From CBDHFN01 sp965262605 (lineage in GTDB: Bacteria; Pseudomonadota; Alphaproteobacteria; JASGCL01): a stretch of 64,000 nt of DNA. How positions within the stretch are numbered: position 1 is the first letter of the stretch; each line of letters begins with the position of its first letter. Shown here one piece after another: positions 53,355-61,243 of the stretch. A program made the position numbers and the translations under genes. Where the stretch lies: positions 1,240,001 to 1,304,000 of the forward strand of contig CBDHFN010000003.1 in assembly GCA_965262605.1 (NCBI GenBank), written 5' to 3'. The notes beneath the pieces are model-generated. The model was given only the letters and a program-made list of their open reading frames with translations, made no database searches and was not told the origin of the DNA.

Positions 53355-54410
53355 ATGTCATTAAGCGAACGAATGTATGAAACCCGAATCAATGCAAGAT
53401 TAACTCAACAACAACTTGCCGAAAGAATGTCTGTGTCTATCGCGACTATTAATCGTTGGGAACGCGGGCATAATGAACCGAATCCCACGAAATTACGGCA
53501 ATTAGCGCAAGTTTTTAACTTATCCGTGCAATATCTTAGCACGGGTGTTGAAGTTAATACGCATAAATTCCCTTTGGCTGAACAGCATGGTAAGATTGCT
53601 TTTCAAGGGCGAATTGGGGCTTATTCGCATTTATCCGTGTTGGCGTGTTATCCGAATTATCAAGCGATTGCATGCCATAGTTTTGACGAAGCTTTTACCA
53701 TGGTGCAAAATGGTCAAGCCGATTTAGCCATGATTCCCATTGAAAATTCGTTGGGTGGGCGGGTTGCCGACATACATTTGCTTTTGCCCCAATCAAATTT
53801 ATATATTATCGCCGAACATTATCAACCCATATCGCATTGTTTAATGGTTTTGCCCGGGGTTAAAAGACTTGATATTGAATCCGTCATTTCGCACCCCCAA
53901 GCCCTTAGCCAATGCCGTCATAGATTAAAACAAATGGGGCTAATTCCCGAAGATTTCGCCGATACAGCGGGCGCGGCGCAATATATAAGCGAAAATAAAA
54001 TACGCAATAAAGCCGCAATAGCATCAAAAATTGCCGCCGAATATTATGGTTTGGAAATTATCCAAGAAAAATTTGAAGATAAAAGCGATAATATTACCCG
54101 ATTTATAGTTTTATCGCGTGAAAAAATCGTGCCAGACCCGTTAAGCGTTAATTGCATTACCAGCATGATTTTCTCGCTTCGCTCCATTCCTGCGGCACTT
54201 TATAAATGTTTGGGTGGTTTTGCGACTAACCAAGTTAATTTAATCAAGCTTGAAAGCTATATCCCATTGCATCGCAATCAAACCGCTGAATTTTATACAG
54301 AGTTCTTGGGGCATCCGAACGATCCGAATGTCAGGCACGCAATTGACGAGCTTAATTTTTTCTCTGAAAATGTCAAAATATTAGGCACATATGCGAAAAA
54401 CCGCCCATGA
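53355..54410 (+). CDS. pheA: Prephenate dehydratase with N-terminal XRE-type HTH domain
   Basis: 351 aa. Residues 1-62 are a Cro/CI-type helix-turn-helix: LTQQQLAERMSVSIATINRW, then GHNEPNPTKLRQLAQVFNLS. The prephenate dehydratase domain starts at ~79 with IAFQGRIGAYSHLSV. It carries the IPIENSLGGRV substrate motif, SHPQALSQC, and the catalytic Thr-Arg-Phe in NITRFIVL (about 248). A C-terminal ACT domain (about 275-345) has ESYIPL in place of the usual phenylalanine-binding ESRP. It makes phenylpyruvate. The HTH fusion is unusual and may let the enzyme sense phenylalanine and regulate DNA. Confidence 0.88.
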   Translation: MSLSERMYETRINARLTQQQLAERMSVSIATINRWERGHNEPNPTKLRQLAQVFNLSVQYLSTGVEVNTHKFPLAEQHGKIAFQGRIGAYSHLSVLACYPNYQAIACHSFDEAFTMVQNGQADLAMIPIENSLGGRVADIHLLLPQSNLYIIAEHYQPISHCLMVLPGVKRLDIESVISHPQALSQCRHRLKQMGLIPEDFADTAGAAQYISENKIRNKAAIASKIAAEYYGLEIIQEKFEDKSDNITRFIVLSREKIVPDPLSVNCITSMIFSLRSIPAALYKCLGGFATNQVNLIKLESYIPLHRNQTAEFYTEFLGHPNDPNVRHAIDELNFFSENVKILGTYAKNRP

Positions 54411-54689
54411 AATATCAAAAAAATAAATTTTCTTGAATTGGGTGATGTGGTAATTCATTTGTTTCGTGAATGAAATTGTAATTTGCAATAGCCTTAGCGA
54501 AGGGAAGCTGTCAAGAATTATTTCTAATTCTTGACGCAAATTAGTATATTATGATGATATAAATTTATCAAAAAATTGCGAATAAGACATTAAAAAATCC
54601 GTGCATTTGGCGGGCAATTGCATCACGAATATTTGCCCTGACAAAATGAAAATAATGCTTGATTATTCAATAAATTATGGTAATGTATG
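54411..54689 (+). other. Intergenic leader region between pheA and thiB
   Basis: About 280 bp without a supported gene. It contains the palindrome at 54510-54535 with a TTGAC box in its right arm, then AT-rich DNA leading into the TPP riboswitch. A 66-codon frame that starts at 54601 runs through the riboswitch and is rejected. Confidence 0.6.
54510..54535 (+). promoter_or_regulatory. Perfect 11-bp inverted repeat, possible operator
   Basis: GTCAAGAATTA (54510-54520), TTTC spacer, TAATTCTTGAC (54525-54535). The right arm overlaps a -35-like TTGACG (54531-54536). No T-run follows, so it is not a standard terminator. It could bind a dimeric regulator of thiB, or of pheA if the HTH domain of PheA acts here. 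Confidence 0.4.
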
Positions 54690-54760
54690 TTTATGGGGTG
54701 CCGATAATTGGCTGAGAATATACCCAATTAACTTGATTCAGGTAATGCTGACGGAAGGAA
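54690..54760 (+). promoter_or_regulatory. TPP (THI-box) riboswitch
   Basis: The conserved aptamer core is clear: GGGGTGCC (54695-54702), GGCTGAGA (54710-54717), ACCC (54722-54725), then TTGATTCAGGTAATGCTGAC (54733-54752) and GGAAGGA. The Shine-Dalgarno AAGGAAAAT overlaps the 3' end of the aptamer, 4-8 bases before the thiB ATG, so thiamine pyrophosphate binding probably hides the ribosome-binding site and represses translation. Confidence 0.92.
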
Positions 54761-54763
54761 AAT

Positions 54764-55762
54764 ATGAAAAACATCGTTTATTGCTTAATTTTATTACTTA
54801 ATTTTGCGCCTTTAATGGCGCAAGTGCCCAAAACAATTATTGTCCATACTTATAGTAGCTTTGCCTCCAAATATGGGCTTGGTCCCGTTGTCAAGCAAGA
54901 ATTTGAAGCGGTTTGTCAATGCGAATTAAAATTTAAATCTTACCCAAACAGCGGCGAAATGCTTTATCAATTGCAAAATTACGGCGAATCTGTGCAAGCA
55001 GATGTGATTTTGGGTTATGATGAATCAATTTTAAGCCCCGATGAAGCAATTAAAATCTTAACAAGGCATAATATTGCGAAATTAGACCTTGCAGCTTTAA
55101 AATTATCATCGCCCGCCGATGATTATAGCGTGCCATTTGACAAAGGGGTTTTTGCCTTTGTGTATAGCGAAAAAAATTACCCGAATCCGCCTAAATCCAT
55201 GCAAGAATTAATGACTTCGCCCGATAAATTAATTTTAATTGACCCGCGTTCCGAAACCGTGGGCAGGGGGTTATTATTTTGGGTGAAATCAGTAATGAAT
55301 GAACGGGCGCATGAATTTTGGCGTGCGATTAAACCCAAAACTATTACATTTGCCAAAGGCTGGTCCGAAGCATATGGTTTATTCTTAAAATCGGTTGATA
55401 AAAAACAACCAATTATGGTTATATCTTATTGGACTTCGCCATTTTATCACGAAATTATGGAAAAGCGCACTGATATTAAGGCAATTGAATTTATTGAAGG
55501 CAATTACGGGCAAGTTGAATTAATGGGCATAGCACGGCAAACAAAAAATCCAGAACTTGCGCAGGAGTTTATAAAATTCATGCTAAGCAAGAAAATTCAA
55601 AATCAATTGCCAACTTTGCAATGGATGATGCCCGTTGTGTCAGATGCCCAAGTTCCAGTCAATTTTACGAAAAAATCTGACCCAAGGGTTAATAATTTAC
55701 CCCCCGAATTGATTAAAAGTAATAAAATAGAATGGCTGAAAGAATGGCAAACTGCCCATTAA
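54764..55762 (+). CDS. thiB: Thiamine ABC transporter substrate-binding protein
   Basis: 332 aa. A signal peptide (VYCLILLLNFAPLMAQ, cleavage near 19) exports it to the periplasm. The mature part starts KTIIVHTYSSFASKYGLGP, and VPFDKGVFAFVYSEKNYPNP and DPRSETVGRGLLFWVKSV match ThiB. It binds thiamine or TPP and delivers it to ThiPQ. The riboswitch in front confirms the ligand class. No thiP or thiQ follows; the next ABC ATPase downstream is FtsE, so the transporter's membrane parts must lie elsewhere. Confidence 0.92.
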   Translation: MKNIVYCLILLLNFAPLMAQVPKTIIVHTYSSFASKYGLGPVVKQEFEAVCQCELKFKSYPNSGEMLYQLQNYGESVQADVILGYDESILSPDEAIKILTRHNIAKLDLAALKLSSPADDYSVPFDKGVFAFVYSEKNYPNPPKSMQELMTSPDKLILIDPRSETVGRGLLFWVKSVMNERAHEFWRAIKPKTITFAKGWSEAYGLFLKSVDKKQPIMVISYWTSPFYHEIMEKRTDIKAIEFIEGNYGQVELMGIARQTKNPELAQEFIKFMLSKKIQNQLPTLQWMMPVVSDAQVPVNFTKKSDPRVNNLPPELIKSNKIEWLKEWQTAH

Positions 55763-55770
55763 AATATTAG

Positions 55771-55799
55771 TTGAAATATCATAAATTTTGTAATATAAC
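55771..55799 (+). promoter_or_regulatory. Promoter of the peroxiredoxin gene
   Basis: TTGAAA (55771-55776), 17-base spacer, TATAAC (55794-55799), 42 bases before ATG 55842. Confidence 0.55.
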
Positions 55800-55841
55800 A
55801 AACTACAAATGGCAAGTATAACAATTTCAAAAGGAGATAAT

Positions 55842-56324
55842 ATGATAAAAAAAGGCGATAATTTACCAAATTCTGTATTAATGGTAATGGGAAAAAACAA
55901 TTCCCCTGAACCCACCACTGCCGAAGCTTTATTTGCGGGCAAAAGAGCCGTTTTATTTGCGGTGCCCGGGGCGTTTACACCAACTTGTTCGGCAAAGCAT
56001 GTGCCGGGTTTTTTGAACGCTATGAAAGATTTGCATGCAAAGAAAATTGATATTGTTGCTTGTCTTTCCGTGAATGATGTTTTTGTCATGCACGCATGGG
56101 GCAAAGATCAAAATGTCGGCGATAATATTGTCATGATAGCCGATGGTTCGGGTAAATTTACGGCTGAATGTGGCTTGGAATTAGACCTTGTCGCCAAAGG
56201 ATTAGGGGTTCGCTCGCAACGATACGCTATGGTTTTGAATGGCACGAAGGTAGAGCAATTATGGGTTGAAGAAGGTGGCGAATTTAAGGTTTCTTCGGCT
56301 GAATATGTTTTAAGCCAAATTTAA
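55842..56324 (+). CDS. Prx5-type peroxiredoxin
   Basis: 160 aa from ATG 55842, which follows AAAGGAGATAAT; the earlier ATG 55809 gives a non-homologous extension containing that ribosome-binding site. The VPGAFTPTCSAKHVPGFL motif carries the peroxidatic Cys (about 49), and GVRSQRYAMVLNG is typical of the AhpC/TSA Prx5 (AHP5/hybrid) group that reduces hydroperoxides with glutathione or glutaredoxin. ftsE starts 8 bases downstream. Confidence 0.94.
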   Translation: MIKKGDNLPNSVLMVMGKNNSPEPTTAEALFAGKRAVLFAVPGAFTPTCSAKHVPGFLNAMKDLHAKKIDIVACLSVNDVFVMHAWGKDQNVGDNIVMIADGSGKFTAECGLELDLVAKGLGVRSQRYAMVLNGTKVEQLWVEEGGEFKVSSAEYVLSQI

Positions 56325-56331
56325 ACGCCTA

Positions 56332-57000
56332 ATGCCCGCGGTTTTAAGCGCAAAAAATTGTAATTTAAGTTATGATAATTCAAAATTTATTTTAAAAAAT
56401 ATCAATTTTGAATTGCCAGTTGGTGGTTTTCGTTTTTTAACGGGACAAAGCGGGGCTGGCAAATCTTCGCTGATTAATTTAATGAATTTATCTTTGATGC
56501 CAAGTTCGGGGCAATTGATGGTGTTTGATAAGCAAACCAATCAAATGAATGCTGAACAACGCGCACTTACGCGGCAAAATATGGGTATAGTTTTTCAAGA
56601 TTTTCGCTTGCTTAATCATTTATCTGTTTATGAAAATGTCGCACTGCCTTTGAGGTTAAGGGGCAGGGACGAAGATTTTATCAAAAACATGGTTAATGAG
56701 TTAATTGATTGGATGGGCTTAAAGGATAAAATTCTTGATAAACCCCTTAGTCTTTCGGGTGGCGAACAGCAACGGGTGGCTTTGGCGCGGGCGGTTGTGG
56801 CGAATCCAAGATTAATTCTTGCCGATGAACCGACTGGGCATGTGGAAGCGGAAATGGCTTACCGCATAATGTTTTTATTGGAATCGCTTAACAAGCAAGG
56901 AACAGCCGTGATTTTCACAACCCATAACCAAGATTTATTGCTTAAATATCCTTATCCCGAATGGCGATTAAAAGACGGATATTTGGCGGAATTAAGATAA
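56332..57000 (+). CDS. ftsE: Cell-division ABC ATPase FtsE
   Basis: 222 aa. Walker A TGQSGAGKSSLINLMN (about 39), VFQDFRLLNHLSVYENVALP with the Q-loop, signature LSGGEQQRVALARAVV and Walker B LILADEPTGHV are intact. With FtsX it transmits a cytoplasmic signal to periplasmic peptidoglycan hydrolases at the division site. The adjacent ftsX settles the assignment over other small ABC ATPases. It follows the peroxiredoxin closely and has no clear own promoter. Confidence 0.93.
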   Translation: MPAVLSAKNCNLSYDNSKFILKNINFELPVGGFRFLTGQSGAGKSSLINLMNLSLMPSSGQLMVFDKQTNQMNAEQRALTRQNMGIVFQDFRLLNHLSVYENVALPLRLRGRDEDFIKNMVNELIDWMGLKDKILDKPLSLSGGEQQRVALARAVVANPRLILADEPTGHVEAEMAYRIMFLLESLNKQGTAVIFTTHNQDLLLKYPYPEWRLKDGYLAELR

Positions 57001-57002
57001 TC

Positions 57003-57863
57003 ATGAAATATCACCATTTATTACCATTTTGGCAACATAAATTAAGCTATTATTTTATGTCATTAATTATGGTTTTAAGCTTTTTTGCGGCGATTGCTTT
57101 GTCGGTTGGCATTAATTCTATCAAAGAATATTATGCTTGGCGCGGTGAAATTCATCAAAAAGCAATTATTATCCCCAGTTCGCCCGAAGCGGCTCAAAAA
57201 ATTATCTTAAGCTTAAAATCATTTGTCGCGAATATAAAATTAATGGATAAATCACAAATTCGCGATTTATTAGAACCTTGGCTTGCGGGGTTAGACCAAA
57301 GTAGCAAATCAAATCCCGTCATTGATGATGGTGTTATTCCAGCAATTATTTTTGTGGAATTATCTGATAAATATGATGCGGTGCAATTATTAGTGCGCTT
57401 AGAAGAAATTGATAAATCCGCCGTATTTCACAATAGCCAGCCGATTGAAAATCTTACAGCTGGCGCTTTGTCATCGTTGCTTTTATCATCAATCATTGCC
57501 TTAATTTTAGCTGTTTTGGCGATTATTATCTCGGCGCGCATGGCTTCGGAATATTTAGTCAAAATTCATGAACCCACCATTATTATAATTCATTTATTAG
57601 GCATGCCAGACAATCAATTAATCAGCATTTTTACGCAATTTGGCAGAATGATTGGCTTGATTGGCGCAAGTATTGGTGCGTTTTTGGCTTTATTGGCGAT
57701 AATTATTCACGATTCTTTAAGCTTTGCTAATAATATTTTGCCGAATAAATGGTCGTTAATTTCTTTGGAATGGTTTGGACCTTTGATAATTTTGGCTTTA
57801 CTGCATTTTGCCATCAGCCGTGAAATTAAAAGTGCGATTGTTAAATATACCTTGATTCCATAA
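57003..57863 (+). CDS. ftsX: Cell-division membrane protein FtsX
   Basis: 286 aa from ATG 57003, 2 bases after ftsE; the longer frame from 56961 lies inside ftsE. The FtsX topology is visible: a first helix (LIMVLSFFAAIALSVGI), a periplasmic loop of ~130 residues, then three C-terminal helices, including LLLSSIIALILAVLAIIISA. The LVKIHEPTIIIIHLLGMPD segment fits the conserved EI..L...GA..W/..I region. No genes for its partner hydrolases are nearby. Confidence 0.9.
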   Translation: MKYHHLLPFWQHKLSYYFMSLIMVLSFFAAIALSVGINSIKEYYAWRGEIHQKAIIIPSSPEAAQKIILSLKSFVANIKLMDKSQIRDLLEPWLAGLDQSSKSNPVIDDGVIPAIIFVELSDKYDAVQLLVRLEEIDKSAVFHNSQPIENLTAGALSSLLLSSIIALILAVLAIIISARMASEYLVKIHEPTIIIIHLLGMPDNQLISIFTQFGRMIGLIGASIGAFLALLAIIIHDSLSFANNILPNKWSLISLEWFGPLIILALLHFAISREIKSAIVKYTLIP

Positions 57864-57898
57864 TTTGCGCGCGCAGTTGTTGTAAATTTATTCAGAAA

Positions 57899-58486
57899 TT
57901 AAGGTATAACACAATAAGAATCAAAGAAATTTTGCAATAATTGCAAGCCGTTAATGGTGCGAATTGATTCGGGGTGAAATTGCACGCCTTCTTGGGGGTA
58001 AATTTTATGTTTAATCGCCATGATAGTTTTATCGGCGCACCAAGCGGTAATTGTTAATTCTTTCGGAAAATTATCAGGGTTTGCGATAAGGCTATGATAA
58101 CGGGTTGCGGGGAAGGGATTAGGTAAATTGCGCATCACCCCTTGATTATCATGAAACATATCAAAAACTTTGCCATGGTTCGGTGGAGTTTGCACGATAA
58201 TTTCGCCACCGAAGGCTTGAACTTGTGATTGCATACCCAAACAGATACCAAATAACGGGATTTTTTGCGTGGCGGCTTTGGCAATTACTTCAAGACAAAT
58301 TCCAGCTTGGCTTGGGGTTGCGGGACCGGGTGAAATGATTATTGCATGCTTACCAATGATGCAAGCCTCATCGGCGGATATTTCATCATTGCGCTTGACA
58401 ATGACTTCAAAGCCTAGTGAGACGATATAATGATAAACATTATAGGTAAAGCTGTCGTAATTATCAATTAATAATACCGATTTCAT
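57899..58486 (-). CDS. pabA: Anthranilate/aminodeoxychorismate synthase glutamine amidotransferase subunit
   Basis: 195 aa, class I glutamine amidotransferase. LLIDNYDSFTYNVYHYI at the N-terminus, IISPGPATPSQAGICLE, nucleophile Cys in FGICLGMQSQ (about 83), and the His-Glu pair in GVQFHPESI are complete. The same subunit often serves both TrpEG and PabAB, so trpG is equally possible. It overlaps fabI by 4 bases on the same strand, an unusual partner, so it is co-expressed with fatty-acid synthesis. Confidence 0.9.
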   Translation of the reverse strand: MKSVLLIDNYDSFTYNVYHYIVSLGFEVIVKRNDEISADEACIIGKHAIIISPGPATPSQAGICLEVIAKAATQKIPLFGICLGMQSQVQAFGGEIIVQTPPNHGKVFDMFHDNQGVMRNLPNPFPATRYHSLIANPDNFPKELTITAWCADKTIMAIKHKIYPQEGVQFHPESIRTINGLQLLQNFFDSYCVIP

Positions 58487-59256
58487 ACGGTTAACATACC
58501 AACAACATGATAGCCACCATCAACAAAATGCACTTCGCCCGTTACGCCATCGGATAAATCGGATAATAAATAAACCGCCGCGCCGCCAATATCATCAAGG
58601 GTTACATTGCGCTTCATGGGCGCATTGCCCCCTTGCCAATTATAAGTGAATCGTGCGCCACCAATGGCTGAACCCGCCAAAGTGCGCATGGGACCTGCGG
58701 AAATTGCATTAATGCGGATATTTTGCGCGCCAAAATCAACGGCAAGATATTTAACTGATGCTTCCAACGCTGCCTTGGCAACGCCCATGACATTGTAATG
58801 ATTCATAACCCGCCTTGCGCCTTCGTAAGTAAGCGTAATCATATTACCGCCATTGGGCATATATTTTGCGGCTTCACGCGCGGTTTCAATAAAGCTATAA
58901 ACAGAAATATCCATGGATTGCGCAAAGTTCTTGCGACTTGTATTGGAAATTCTGCCATTTAATTCGTCTTTGTCAGAATAAGCAAGACTATGGACAATAA
59001 AATCAAAATCGCCCAATTTTTTATGAATTTCTTGCAATGAATTTTTAATGGCATCACCCTCTGATACATCGCATTGCACGCAAATATCGCTATTTACTTG
59101 CTTGGCAAGTGGGGTGATTCGTTTTAAAATTGAGTCATTTTGATAAGTAAACGCAAGTTGTGCGCCATGCGCGTGAAGTTGTTTGGCAATGCCCCAACCA
59201 ATTGAATGGTCGTTCGCCACGCCCATTATTACGCCTTTTTTACCATTTAAAACCAT
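58483..59256 (-). CDS. fabI: Enoyl-[acyl-carrier-protein] reductase FabI
   Basis: 257 aa, short-chain dehydrogenase fold. N-terminal GVANDHSIGWGIAKQLHAHGA is the FabI cofactor loop. The catalytic Tyr-x6-Lys appears in NHYNVMGVAKAALEASV (about 156-163), and SAGPMRTLAGSAIGG forms the substrate loop. It performs the last, NADH-dependent step of each elongation cycle and is the target of triclosan-type inhibitors. It lies 5 bases after fabB in the fabA-fabB-fabI-pabA operon. Confidence 0.96.
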   Translation of the reverse strand: MVLNGKKGVIMGVANDHSIGWGIAKQLHAHGAQLAFTYQNDSILKRITPLAKQVNSDICVQCDVSEGDAIKNSLQEIHKKLGDFDFIVHSLAYSDKDELNGRISNTSRKNFAQSMDISVYSFIETAREAAKYMPNGGNMITLTYEGARRVMNHYNVMGVAKAALEASVKYLAVDFGAQNIRINAISAGPMRTLAGSAIGGARFTYNWQGGNAPMKRNVTLDDIGGAAVYLLSDLSDGVTGEVHFVDGGYHVVGMLTV

Positions 59257-59261
59257 TTTGA

Positions 59262-60482
59262 TTAATCCCCAAATCTACGAAATAACAAACTTGCATTCGT
59301 GCCACCAAAACCAAAGCTGTTTGATAAAGCATAACGAATATCAACATCGCGAAGTGGTTTGCGCGCAATCGGCAAGCCATCAAACGCAGGGTCAAGATTT
59401 TCAATATTAATAGAAGGCGTGATGAAATCTTGGTCCATCATCATCATCGTATAAATTGCTTCATGCACGCCCGTTGCGCCTAAACTATGCCCAGTCATTG
59501 ATTTAGTTGAGCTTATAACTGGAATATGTTCGCCAAAAACTTCTTTAATGGCTTCAATTTCTTTAATATCGCCAACAGGTGTGGAAGTGCCATGCGTGTT
59601 AATGTAATCAATAGGTTCTTTGATTTTACCAATTGCCCCGCGCATACAACGCACCGCGCCTTCACCCGAAGGGGCAACCATGTCCGCACCATCAGAATTT
59701 GCGCAATAACCCACTAATTCTGCATAAATGCGTGCGCCACGGGCTATGGCTTTGTCCCAATTTTCCAAAACGACAACACCGCCACCGCCAGAAATCACAA
59801 AACCATCGCGATTCGCATCATATGCCCTTGACGCATTTGTTGGTCGGTCGTTAAAGTTTGAAGATAAAGCACCCATGGCATCAAACATTACCGCCATTGA
59901 CCAATCAAGCTCTTCACCACCGCCGGCAAAAACAACATCTTGCTTGCCCCATTGAATTAATTCCGCGCCATGCCCAATACAATGCGAAGAAGTAGAACAT
60001 GCCGAAGTAATGGAATAATTTACCCCGCGAATGCCAAACGCCGTTGATAAAGTCGCCGAATTAGTTGAAGACATTGTGCGGGGCACCATAAAAGGACCAA
60101 CCCGTCTTACGCCCTTAGTGCGCACAATTTCGTGCATTTGCAACAGATTTTTCGTGGAAGGACCGCCCGAACCCATAACTAAACCTGTCATATCGTGTTT
60201 TACTTCGTCAGGGGTTAAGCCAGAATCATCAATTGCTTGTTGCATTGCAAGATAATTATAAGCCGCACCATCACCCATAAAACGCATGTCGCGCTTGTCT
60301 ATATGGTCAGCAGGGTTGATTTTCGGCATACCCCATACTTGTGATTTCATGCCAATTTCTGCAAATTGCTCTGAACGGGAAATGCCAGATAATCCAGATT
60401 TAAGCGAACGAATCACTTCAATTTTATTATTACCAATTGGGCTTATGATACCAACCCCAGTAATTGCAACACGATTTAGCAT
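59262..60482 (-). CDS. fabB: 3-oxoacyl-[acyl-carrier-protein] synthase I FabB
   Basis: 406 aa, condensing enzyme. Active-site Cys lies in ITSACSTSSHCIGHG (about 163), and the two His residues in INTHGTSTPVGD and MTGHSLGATGVHEA. The C-terminal LSNSFGFGGTNASLLF segment is typical. Position after fabA supports FabB over FabF. It elongates unsaturated intermediates made by FabA. The ribosome-binding site is AAGGAGATATA. Confidence 0.95.
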   Translation of the reverse strand: MLNRVAITGVGIISPIGNNKIEVIRSLKSGLSGISRSEQFAEIGMKSQVWGMPKINPADHIDKRDMRFMGDGAAYNYLAMQQAIDDSGLTPDEVKHDMTGLVMGSGGPSTKNLLQMHEIVRTKGVRRVGPFMVPRTMSSTNSATLSTAFGIRGVNYSITSACSTSSHCIGHGAELIQWGKQDVVFAGGGEELDWSMAVMFDAMGALSSNFNDRPTNASRAYDANRDGFVISGGGGVVVLENWDKAIARGARIYAELVGYCANSDGADMVAPSGEGAVRCMRGAIGKIKEPIDYINTHGTSTPVGDIKEIEAIKEVFGEHIPVISSTKSMTGHSLGATGVHEAIYTMMMMDQDFITPSINIENLDPAFDGLPIARKPLRDVDIRYALSNSFGFGGTNASLLFRRFGD

Positions 60483-60504
60483 ATATATATCTCCTTAAAA
60501 TATA

Positions 60505-61035
60505 TTATTTAACAAACAAACCTACGCGCATATCTTTTGCCTCATAGACTTTTTGGTCATCAACAAACAAATCGCCATCGGCAATGCCCATTACTAATCT
60601 GCCCATAATAATGCGTTTGAAATTAACTTCATAGCGCACTAATTTTGCACTTGGTAAAACTTCGCCCGTGAATTTTAATTCGCCTAATCCTAAGGCGCGT
60701 CCGCGTCCAAAAGCCCCCATCCAACCCAAATAAAAGCCGGTTAATTGCCATAAAGCGTCTAACCCTAAACAACCGGGCATAACAGGGTCATTAATAAAAT
60801 GGCAATCAAAAAACCATAATTTTGGGTTAATGTCTAACTCCGCTATAATTGAACCTTTTTGAAATGCGCCGTCATTTTCGGCAACATGGGTGATTCGGTC
60901 AAACATTAACATGTTAGGCGCGGGAAGCTGGGCGTTGCCAGCCCCAAATAAATCTGAGCGTCCACAGCTTAATAAATCATCATAACTATATGCGTTTTTA
61001 CGAACTTCATAATGTTGATTTTTTGCTTTTTCCAT
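60505..61035 (-). CDS. fabA: 3-hydroxydecanoyl-ACP dehydratase/isomerase FabA
   Basis: 176 aa, hotdog fold. The catalytic His is in FFDCHFINDPVMPGCLGLDA (about 75), and the conserved Asp is in GLDALWQLTGF. LPAPNMLMFDRI near the N-terminus is diagnostic for FabA rather than FabZ. It dehydrates and isomerises the C10 intermediate, starting anaerobic-type unsaturated fatty acid synthesis together with FabB. It is first in the operon, behind AAGGAATATT. In many alphaproteobacteria irr precedes fabA; here argB is divergent instead. Confidence 0.96.
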   Translation of the reverse strand: MEKAKNQHYEVRKNAYSYDDLLSCGRSDLFGAGNAQLPAPNMLMFDRITHVAENDGAFQKGSIIAELDINPKLWFFDCHFINDPVMPGCLGLDALWQLTGFYLGWMGAFGRGRALGLGELKFTGEVLPSAKLVRYEVNFKRIIMGRLVMGIADGDLFVDDQKVYEAKDMRVGLFVK

Positions 61036-61082
61036 AACTTAATATTCCTTAATATTTGATTATTTGCATTTCTTAGAATTAT

Positions 61083-61110
61083 ATCATAAACTAATTTTTC
61101 ATTATTGCAA
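61083..61110 (-). promoter_or_regulatory. Candidate promoter of the fabA operon
   Basis: Minus strand: TTGCAA (61105-61110), 16-base spacer, TATGAT (complement 61083-61088), 48 bases before the fabA ATG. The 208-bp fabA-argB gap holds no gene. Confidence 0.45.
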
Positions 61111-61243
61111 GTTTTTTTAACATGCTAATTTTGCTTGCGCAAAAAAAATATTATTTTAATGACAAAAGGCAAAAATTTTCGTTTGCTTTTTGGGATAATT
61201 TATTTTACTAAACATATATAATTTTTTTTTAAGGAATAGCTTT

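Noticed and set aside
54601..54801. 66-codon frame between pheA and thiB
   Set aside because: It runs through the TPP riboswitch and into thiB in another frame.
56332..57000. ABC ATPase as ThiQ of the thiamine transporter
   Set aside because: It is separated from thiB by a peroxiredoxin with its own promoter, and the following gene is FtsX, so FtsE is the better call.
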